A stretch of DNA of 64,000 nucleotides, taken from positions 26,980,001 to 27,044,000 of the forward strand of contig BRKX01000010.1 in NCBI GenBank assembly GCA_026008535.1, read 5' to 3'. A program made the position numbers and the translations under genes. This stretch comes from Perilla frutescens (lineage: Eukaryota; Streptophyta; Magnoliopsida; Lamiales; Lamiaceae). This document shows positions 56,160 to 64,000 of the stretch, piece after piece; position 1 is the first letter of the stretch, and the number at the start of each line of letters is the position of its first letter. The notes below the pieces were generated by a model that saw only the letters and a list, made by a program, of their open reading frames with translations, searched no databases and had not been told where the DNA came from.

Positions 56160-58910
56160 GGTGATAATGAAGACACTGCCACATCTCCAAATCTCTTATC
56201 TATGAGATATGTCATTCTCTAGATAGCTTCAAGCTCAAAGACAGCTCAACTGAATTTCTAAGAATTTCAGTTCAAGTCATCTTACAAGAGAAATTCGCAT
56301 AGAAGGCATAGGATCTCATCAGTTGAAGCTAAGCAACGGAACCAATTCGTGAGAAAAGAAAGGCCCGAGCAGCCGACAAGAGAAACTAGATCTGCATCAA
56401 AAAGGAAGAGACCAAACTGCTCGGAGGAAAGCAGTGAAGAGAATCTAGTTCACCCCATCAAGAAGAAGAAACTGACTGAGATTTGATCCAGTAGTTTAGA
56501 AACTGATTTCATCAGTTCAGCGATGAATCAATAAAGAGGGCCAAGCTGAAGAAATAGCCGAACTAATTGATCAGCAGCTACATCATCAGTTCACAAGCCA
56601 TCAGTTGGACTGTATCCCAACTGAAACAGGATAAGTTTTTGAATTCCTTATTCTTTTAAACTTATTCTCAATTAAATTATTATCGTTGTGATATATTGCA
56701 TTTTTATCATAATCTAATGGATATAATTTCAAAATGGGATGATCTCTCACTAAAAGCTAGCATTAATGCTTCTGAGAAAAATCAACCACTAAAGTTGAAA
56801 TAAGTTGATAGCTTGAGAGATATAAATCGCAAAATCTCACAGCAAATATTTTCTATTTATGGCAACTACCCCATTTTTCAAATATGTGAAATCTCATCTG
56901 CCGATCAAAAGAAAAGCTAAAAATATGGATAGATGATATCCTTATCACATTTACTCAACTGATCATTAGTCAAATACATTAGCTGATCATTTACTCATCT
57001 AATGTACTCGAGTACATTAGATGATATCCTTTTCAGAGCTTGTCACAGAGTTCTACATAAACGCACAAATTACAGGCGACAACATCATCTCATCAGTCGG
57101 CACACACATGATCATGATCATGAAGGAAACAATGATGGAAACACTCCATCTACCCGGCAACAGACCAAAGGTGTATGCATTACTCATGCCGAGGTAGAGA
57201 AAACTATGGAACATCTGGAAGCAACCAGGCGTTGAGCATGCAACTTCATGCATAGGCTGAAGAACAGCCTACAAAAGGAGTTCATCCAACTCCTAGATAT
57301 AATGATTCACTGTCTTCGTGGAAATCTCGACTATATCCATTTCATCACTGAGAATTCTCATCTAATGACACTCATTCACTACCGATGCAAGGTGGACTGA
57401 GCATCGTTCGTGCTATCATAACTCCGCCACAATGTTCAGAGAGCCCAGTTTGATCAACTAACGAGCACATTCACGGAGAACCTGGGATTTATCAACTGAC
57501 TAAGATAGATGATTAGTGATCAAATCCGAACTCCTCTGATATATGGTGAGTTGCTTGATAGAGATATTTTCTCCCCATAGTGTTTCGTAAGAGAAAGGCC
57601 AACTTGAAGCCTTTCGACAAAATCCAGAAGAAGGCACAAGTTGCTAATGATGATGCCAAAGCTCCAACTGAACTGACCGACATCAGTCGAGGAAAGCATC
57701 TCGTGTCTGAAACTAACATGATGAGTGAATCAACCATACCAGCTAACTCCCAACCAGCTACCACAAATTTAATGGATGGTGTTGAAGAAAACTTCAATGA
57801 AACTCTCGAACATTTGCTCTACAGCAAGTTTAATCTTATTGAGAGTTATGACTCCTCCCTATTTCAATAGATGAAGAGATATCTCTAATGGCATCTCTGG
57901 AGATTTTAGGTTGATAAAGCAGCCATGTTCCAACTGCTTAATTCAAAGGGAAGACATTTCTGGAGTCAAGAAGGCCACTGGAGTAGGAACTGGATGAATA
58001 ATACTTTCACAGCATCTCCAACCATTTCGAAGATAATGGATTGAATGATACAGTGAATCTAATGCCAAGTTCTACTTGAAGCTCTTCTGTCATTCAATGA
58101 GCCATCCAACTCCTCTTCCACTCCACTGAAATACATTCAACCACATCCAACTGAAGAACTCTTCACAAGTTTGGCCGTGTTGACAACTGAACCTCAAGCT
58201 CCATCTCCACTTCCAGATCTTGGTCAACTCATGCCAATATAAAAGGCATTAAACTGGCTACCCTCACCTACTTCACATCTTCCATACACCTCCTCGTACA
58301 AAGGTAACCTTGCAACTACCTTCAGCTTGCTACCACACATCCCTATCCCATTATTTGATCTTCAAATGCACACCCTTTTAGAAGATTCCAAAAAGGGGAA
58401 AGATGAGAACATTGAGAATAATGATGGAAAAATCATAAGTCTCTGGGATGAGATTCAAAGGGAAGTATCATAGTTTCGGGGGGAAAACAACCTCAGAGTG
58501 AAGAAATAAGGACTGTTGAAACTGCTAGAGAAGAGAGATATCAGCCTCAGGAAGAAGCATTAGGAGAAGTCTGGAGTAACACCAGAGAAGAAAGTCGTCA
58601 GCCTCAAGGGAAAGTTTGGGGAGATGTTTGGAGGAATGCTAAAGAAAAAAGAGAATCTAGCAACAGGTGCAGAAGATGAAGCTGAAGGGAGGTAAATGCA
58701 GCTAAAGAAGAGAAGCAAGAAACTGCAAAAGAAAACGAAAAAGCAAAACTGTTGTAGATTGAGAAGAATCTAATTAGATTATGCAAAAATAGTTTCTTAG
58801 CTATGCAAAGGTTTTTCCATACTTGATTGTGTATCTTCTCTACACAATTTGAAAAATTCTTAATTTAATGTTTCCATCATCATTGCTTAATTTTGCCAGG
58901 TTTTGACATC
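56160..58910 (+). pseudogene. SIRE-A 3' accessory remnants
   Basis: Broken coding-like segments separate ORF-B from the polypurine tract. Recognisable pieces are 57002-57235 (Arg/His-rich, HTHDHDHE), 57580-57870 (MFRKRKANLKPFDKIQKK, then Thr/Ser/Glu-rich) and 58380-58740 (Lys/Glu coiled-coil style, KKRESSNRCRR). No family is recognised. Numerous stops occur in every frame. A perfect 30-bp palindrome lies at 56995-57024. The segment 56640-57000 is non-coding and AT-rich. Confidence 0.45.
56995..57024. repeat. perfect 30-bp palindrome
   Basis: The halves TCATCTAATGTACTC and GAGTACATTAGATGA are exact reverse complements with no loop. The 13-mer AGATGATATCCTT occurs at 56931-56943 and again at 57019-57031, overlapping the right half. 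Confidence 0.95.
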
Positions 58911-58923
58911 AAAAAGGGGGAAT
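58911..58923 (+). other. SIRE-A polypurine tract
   Basis: AAAAAGGGGGAAT directly precedes the 3' LTR start TGTTAGAAAAAC. The GTTTTGACATC just upstream is typical of Sirevirus 3' ends. Confidence 0.9.
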
Positions 58924-60147
58924 TGTTAGAAAAACTATCAAGAGTTGCCTTATCCCTGCTGAGGTTTTGATGAAATGTCAAAACATGTCAAAATACTTTG
59001 AAAAACTGAAAGAAAATCAAGCAGAAAACCGAGATTGATCAAATAAAAGATTGAGCTAATCAAAGCCAAAGAATGATCAATCCGAAAACAAAAAGAGAAA
59101 AGAAAAGAAATAAAAAAAGAGAGAATAAGGAAAAATAGATCAAATCCAGCTAAGAAGCTGAGAAGAGCAGAATGCAGATGTTTAAACTGAAGATGCAGGT
59201 TGTCAGAAAAATGGAACTGACAAAATCAAAGTACCAACTGACCATCAGGATCAAAATAGTATCCATACCGATTGAAGCACTTCAGTCTGCAGCTCATGAG
59301 CTGAAGAATGTCCCAGCTCAGAGTACCAGCTGAAGAAGAGTGCCAATTCAGAATTCCAGCTGAAGAATGTATCAGCTGAAAAAGGCACCAATTCAAAGCA
59401 CCAGCTAAGAAGAGTGCCAATTCAGAATTCCAGCTGAAGAAGGCACCAGTTCAAAGCACCAGCTAAAGAAGAGTGCCAGTTCAAAATTCCAGCTGAAGAA
59501 TGTGCCAACTGAAGAAGACACCAGCCTAAAGTACTAGCTAAAGATTGTACCAGCTGAAGAAGGTACCAGTTCAAAGCACTAGTTGAAGAAGAGTACCAGT
59601 TTAGAATTCCAGTTGAAGAATGTACCAGCTGAAGAAGGCACCAATTTAAAGCACCAGCTAAAGAAGAGTGCCAGTTCAGAATTCTAGTTGAAGATTGTAC
59701 CAGCTGAAGAAGGCACCAGTTCAAAATACCAACTGAAGGAAGCACTAGTCCGAAGTACCAGCTGAAGAAAGTACTAGTTCAAACTACTAGCTGAAGAAAA
59801 TATAAGTTTAAAGTACCAACTGAAGACAACCAAACTCGAGCTCAGAAAGCATCAGGCCAAATCCCAGAACTACCAGCTGAAGAATGTCAAAACTGAAGCT
59901 TAAGTCTGCTAACAAGATGTGCAGAACTACCAGCTGAGGATATGACCTAACTGAAGATCACAACTGACAGCTGAAGCCCAGATCTGACGATCAAGATAGA
60001 AGCCAAAACTGAAAATTAAATTTTCAGAGCTACCAACACGAAGATCTTGAAGTTAATGCAACCAAGATCCTGGAGTAAGGGCTTATCAGAGAACAAAGGC
60101 AGCTCAATATCTACTTCAATAAAAATCCACTCAACGGCTTTAAAAAG
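58924..60147 (+). repeat. SIRE-A 3' LTR, truncated
   Basis: It matches the 5' LTR from the first base through the CAGCTGAAGAA array (59290-59830) and GATCCTGGAG, and breaks off after CAACGGCTTTAAAAA. The TATA box and the whole R/U5 part found in the other LTRs (about 0.8 kb) are missing. The next base belongs to inverted RNase H sequence of SIRE-B. Confidence 0.9.
59290..59830. repeat. CAGCTGAAGAA minisatellite in the SIRE-A 3' LTR
   Basis: It has the same repeat organisation as 22850-23410, with different unit order and point changes. Confidence 0.92.
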
Positions 60148-62970
60148 AAACTGACATGTTCCGCTGGTGCTTTTTCTGTCGATCTTGCATCCACCAAAGT
60201 CTGAATCTGAATAACCAATTAGACTCAAACTATCATCTCTGGGATACCATATTCCCAGATTTATAGTTTCTTTGAGATATTTAATAATCCTCTTTGCTGC
60301 TTCAAGGTGGCTTTTCTTTGGGTTGGCTTGAAACCGTGCACATAGACCGACTGAATAGGAGATATCTGGTCGACTAGCTATTAGATAAAGTAGCGATCCA
60401 ATGATTCATCTGTAATATGTTTGGCTAACTGATTCTCCTTCTTCATCAAGAGTTAGCTGAACTGGAGTATTCATAGGAATCTTGAGAGTTTTTCCTTTAT
60501 TAACTCCAAACTTCTTGACTAGCTCCTTAGTGTACTTGGCCTGACTGATAAAGATCCTATCTTTCAGCTACTTCACTTGGAGTCCTAGGAAGAATGTCAT
60601 TTCTCCCATCATGCTCATCTCAAATTCACTTTGCATCAGTTGAGCGAATCGTGTGCATAGATCTTTACTTTTTTATCCAAAAATTATGTCATCCACATAA
60701 ATTTGAACCATTAAGATCTCGATTGATCATTCTATTCGGAATAGAGTTCGATCAATGACTCCCTTATGAAACCCATTTTTCAGCAAGAATGTTGTGAGAG
60801 TTTCATACCATGCTCTGGGAGCTTGTTTCAATCCATAGAGGACTTTCTTCAGCTTGAAAACTTGATCCTCAATTTCAAATCCTGGCGGTTGCTCGACATA
60901 CACGTCTTCCTTGAGCATTCCTTGAAGAAAAGCACTCTTAACATCCATTTGATAGACTGTGAAGTTGAAGTGAGTTGCATAGGCTAGGAACAGTCTGATG
61001 GCTTCCAATCTTGCAACTGTGCGAATGTCTCATCAAAGTCGATCCCTTCACTTTGTGAGTATCATTTGGCTACCAGTCTTGCCTTGTTCCTTGTGATCAC
61101 ACCTTGTTCATCAAGCTTGTTGCGAAAAACTCATTTTGTACCAATGACCTTCTGAGTTTTTGGTCTATCGACAAGAAACCATACGTCATTTCTTGTGAAC
61201 TGATTCAGTTCTTCTTGCATAGCCATGATCCAGTCTGAATCTTCTAAGGCTTTTTTGACGTTTGCTGGTTCTATTTGAGATATGAAGCATGTGAATAATG
61301 CATGCTCAGTTCAACTTCTAGTTTGAACTCGACTTCTTGGATCACCAACTATCTTGTCAATTGGATGGCTTCGGAGCCATTTGGGCAAGATAGCTTCACT
61401 TGAGTCTTCAGCTGGTTCTACTGTGGTGACGTCATCAGTCACCCTTTCATCAGTTGGTTCGGCATCTTCATCAGTTCTTCTCCCTGTTTCAGTTGTGGGG
61501 TTTATAGTCTCAGTATGATTTGTGTCTTCATTGACCATATTGTTCTCAACCAATTTAGTAACAGTTTCATTACCTTCTTCTAGTGAAACTTCAAGCCGCT
61601 CTAGAACAATGTAATCCACATAGTCTTGCGAGTTCTCAGTTTCACTAGGTAGTACTTGAACTGATGTGTCTATTATTTCTTTATTCTTGTACTCATTAGT
61701 AAATTCATCAAATACCACATGACATGTTATTTCCACAACAAGAGTTCATTTATTGAACACTCTGTAAGCTTATGCATGAGGTGAATTATACCCAAGGAAT
61801 ATTCCCTCATCAGTTTTAGCACTGAAAGCTTTCAGTTGAGTCTTGCCATTATTGTGAATATAATATTTACAGCCAAATACTTTAAACTATAAGATGGAAG
61901 GTTTACGACCCTTATACAGCTCATAGGGTGTTTTATCATGTGCAGCGATGATTGCACTTCGATTTTGAGTGTGGCAAGCTGTGTTGACTACTTCAGCCTA
62001 ATATCCTTCAGCTATGTTGGCATCAGCTATCATTGCTTGAGCTGCTTCTTTAAGCATTCGGTTTCGTCGTTCAGCTACACCATTTTGTTATGGAGTTCTT
62101 GCAGCTGACTGTTCATGAGTGATTCCAAGTTGGCTGAGAAAACTGATCATTTGTTGATTCACAAATTCAGTTCCATTGTCGGAGCGAATCCTTTGAACTA
62201 ATCATTCTTTTTCAGTTTGTAGCCTTTTGATCAGCGTCTTTATCTTGTCGTAAGTTTCATCTTTGCTTTTCAAGAATTCCATCCACGTATATCTTGAGAA
62301 ATCATACACTACTACAAGAGTGAATCCTTTACCTTTTGGTATCTGTGGTCTGACTGGACCAAACAGATCCATATGTAGTAGTTGGAGACAATCAGTTGTT
62401 CCTGGTGGATGACTCCTATTCTTGAAGAATGACTTCACTTGCTTTCTTTTTTGGCATGGTCCACACACACCTATTTTCTTATATATCTCCTTGGAAAGCC
62501 CCTCAACTAGCTCTTTCTTGGCTAGGTAGTTGATTGTTTTGAAGTTGAGGTGGTTCAGTCGTCGATGCCATAGCCAACTTGCTTCAGTTAATCCCTTTGA
62601 AAGAAAGCAAGCTTCTGAGTAGCCGGTTGACCAGTCAACAATATACATGTTGCCTCTCCTTATGTCAGTGAGAAGAATTACTCCAGTTAACTTGTCTCTT
62701 ATGTTGCAGGAGTTTTTGGTGAAGTCAACTGAGTAGCCATTGTTGCACAGCTGGCTGATGCTGAGTAGTTTGTGTTTTAGTCCATCCACATAGGAGACTC
62801 CATTAACTACAACTTTTCCTTTGACCATGAACCCTTCTCCAATGGTTCAGCTTTTGGAGTTGTCTCCAAATGTGACAAGTGGACCTTTAACTTCTTCATA
62901 ACCGTCGAGATCTTTTCTGTCTCTGGTCATGTGCTTGGAGCACCCGCTATCTAGATACCAGATATCTTTA
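60148..62970 (-). pseudogene. SIRE-B protease, integrase, RT and partial RNase H
   Basis: The protease site keeps the canonical LDSGCSKHM (near 62930), unlike SIRE-A. Pre-integrase/integrase is open over 62828-62202, with WLWHRRLNHLNFKT, CGPCQKRKQ and MDLFGPV. Stops then interrupt the second half of integrase. The acidic linker 61736-61311 is open. RT reads MDVKSAFLQGML and YGLKQAPRAW (61008-60727), with an intact YVDDIIFG box near 60690. RNase H shows SDSDFGGCKIDRKSTSGTCQFL-type sequence and then ends at the inverted junction. It has fewer stops than SIRE-A over the same domains, so it is probably younger or less decayed. Confidence 0.85.
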
Positions 62971-64000
62971 GTTTTCTTCATAGATAGGACGCTCTTATCC
63001 TGTAAAAACAAGGATTAGCATTTAGGGACCCGTTTCATATTGGGTCCTTGTTGATACATCAAGCTCTTTGGAATCCAAACTTGCCAAACTTTCGGCTTTT
63101 TATCATTCAGAGATCCAACTTATTTGGATCGTCTGGTCAGTTTAGATTTTCTCTCAACTCTTCTATTCTGAGTTGAATCAGTTGAATGGTACCTGCATTG
63201 AGAGTTAGTTGGATAAAACAGTTCAACTAAAGTGCTTTGGTCTTGTGACCTTTGAGTTCTATGATCAGGCTAGTGCCTTGTATGTTTCCAGTTTATTGGA
63301 TTGAACCCTTTTGGTTCATTTTTGGAATCCTAGTACTCGTTATAGTGATGGTAGGGTTCAAATGAGTTTCTTTGATCTCTCCTATTGGTGTTCTGATTGA
63401 ACTTCTTGGTAAGATAGGCTTGAGATCTAAACTGATTTTTCTATCTAAAGTGAAGTGATCTATCAGTTTGCCTTGGGGGCATTTTGTGTTGAGCTGGTGA
63501 TCTTTGTTGAACTGAAGGCTTTGAATGAATGGATTGGTTTGAGTGAACTATTGGTCTTGGCTAGAATTTTGGCTTCAGTTGACCTGGTTTTTTGGTTGAG
63601 AGAACTGACTGAATTGTCTGGGCTGAGTTTGAGGATTTCTCAATATTCTTTTGCCTTTAGTTAGCTCAGTTGGCTGATCATGAATTGACATGGTGAATCC
63701 TTTTAGGATTCCTTTATCACTAGGTTGAGCAATTGCCTTTCCTTTCTCTAAGGCAGTGAACTTGCTATATCCTAGCCCTATGCTGCTGGTTCCAGTTCTC
63801 TGATGATTTAATATCTCATCTAGGGTTTGAGATCACTTTTTGAACTTAAGAGTTACTTTTTCTCTCTCATGGATCTCTTGCTTGAGTTTTTGATTCTCAG
63901 CTTCTAGGTCAACAGTTCTTAGTTTCAACTTTTCAAATTCCACAAACTAAGACTCAAGATAATTCATTCTTTCATGATCAATGCTCAGTTTTCTAACTCT
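62971..64000 (-). pseudogene. SIRE-B gag C-terminal region and linker, partial
   Basis: Minus-strand sequence shows the coiled-coil segment of gag at the window edge, a Gln/Pro-rich linker, then TDSTQNRRVERKSKL and VWQVWIPKSLM. An in-frame TAA at 63015-63017 precedes DKSVLSMKKTKDIWYLDSG. The N-terminal gag and the zinc knuckle are beyond the window. Frameshifts are frequent in the linker. The TAA aligns with the one at 32098-32100 in SIRE-A. Confidence 0.65.

Larger units (their letters stand above)
22480..60147 (+). mobile_element. SIRE-A: Sirevirus-like Copia element carrying four nested insertions
   Basis: The 5' LTR starts at 22480 (TATTAGG, from TGTTAGG) and ends at 27085. The primer-binding site follows. 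Gag, protease, integrase, RT and RNase H come in Copia order, then a long accessory region, the tract AAAAAGGGGGAAT (58911-58923) and a 3' LTR from 58924 that stops at about 60147. The tract following GTTTTGACATCAAAAAG, together with the large extra coding region after pol, is characteristic of the Sirevirus/Maximus lineage. Insertions at about 23620-26131, 29501-32018, 34711-38406 and 41620-53958 account for about 21 kb. The remaining element is about 17 kb. All frames contain many stops. Confidence 0.88.
60148..64000 (-). mobile_element. SIRE-B: second Sirevirus-like copy, inverted and truncated
   Basis: Minus-strand domains run, with decreasing coordinate, from the gag coiled-coil/linker (64000-63060) through protease, integrase and RT to RNase H. 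It breaks inside RNase H right after GTCQFL. LTRs are outside the window or lost. It is the same family as SIRE-A but not a recent duplicate: protein-level differences are common, and each copy has private stops. Confidence 0.88.

Overview
The window is plant nuclear DNA, and every coding trace I can recognise belongs to a transposable element. It is AT-rich and CpG-poor, and it carries plant-type LTR retrotransposons (Copia and Gypsy) primed by tRNA-Met or tRNA-Asp, a hAT transposon and MULE-type genes. It looks like a eudicot repeat-rich block. I suspect Lamiales from the style of the repeats, but that guess is weak. I see no intact host gene, tRNA, rRNA or CRISPR array.

Layout. 1-3470 is AT-rich non-coding DNA with a recurring word (ATGCTAAAAT) and a TA microsatellite. 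3472-4150 is a 47-61 bp minisatellite that abuts a decayed Ulp1 (C48) protease gene at 4169-5540. A FAR1/MULE transposase-like gene lies convergent to it on the minus strand (6717-6983 and 10585-11059). That gene is split by a structurally complete 3.6 kb hAT element (6984-10584) with a perfect 8-bp target duplication.

From 11060 on the window is a stack of LTR elements. A Sirevirus-like solo LTR (11413-22414) was split by a 9.4 kb Copia element (Copia-1, 11456-20830). Next comes a large Sirevirus-like element (SIRE-A, 22480 to about 60147) that has been interrupted four times: a Gypsy-type solo LTR in its 5' LTR (about 23620-26131), a second solo LTR between gag and protease (29501-32018), a gag-only Gypsy derivative in reverse transcriptase/RNase H (34711-38406), and a 12.3 kb Athila-type element in its downstream accessory region (41620-53958). 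Its 3' LTR stops abruptly at about 60147, where it is fused in opposite orientation to a second Sirevirus copy (SIRE-B, minus strand, 60148 to the window end).

Most insertions could be delimited to the base by terminal TG..CA or TIRs, primer-binding site, polypurine tract and target-site duplication, so their relative order can be read. All coding regions are broken. The least damaged are the hAT transposase (two one-base shifts in homopolymers plus one stop) and the gag-integrase half of Copia-1. The signals I find most worth following are two arrays of short stem-loops inside the Gypsy-type LTRs (one made of C(UNCG)G tetraloop motifs, one with covarying stems), a pair of tandem paralogous accessory ORFs in SIRE-A, an in-frame stop shared by both Sirevirus copies just before protease, and a perfect 30-bp palindrome.
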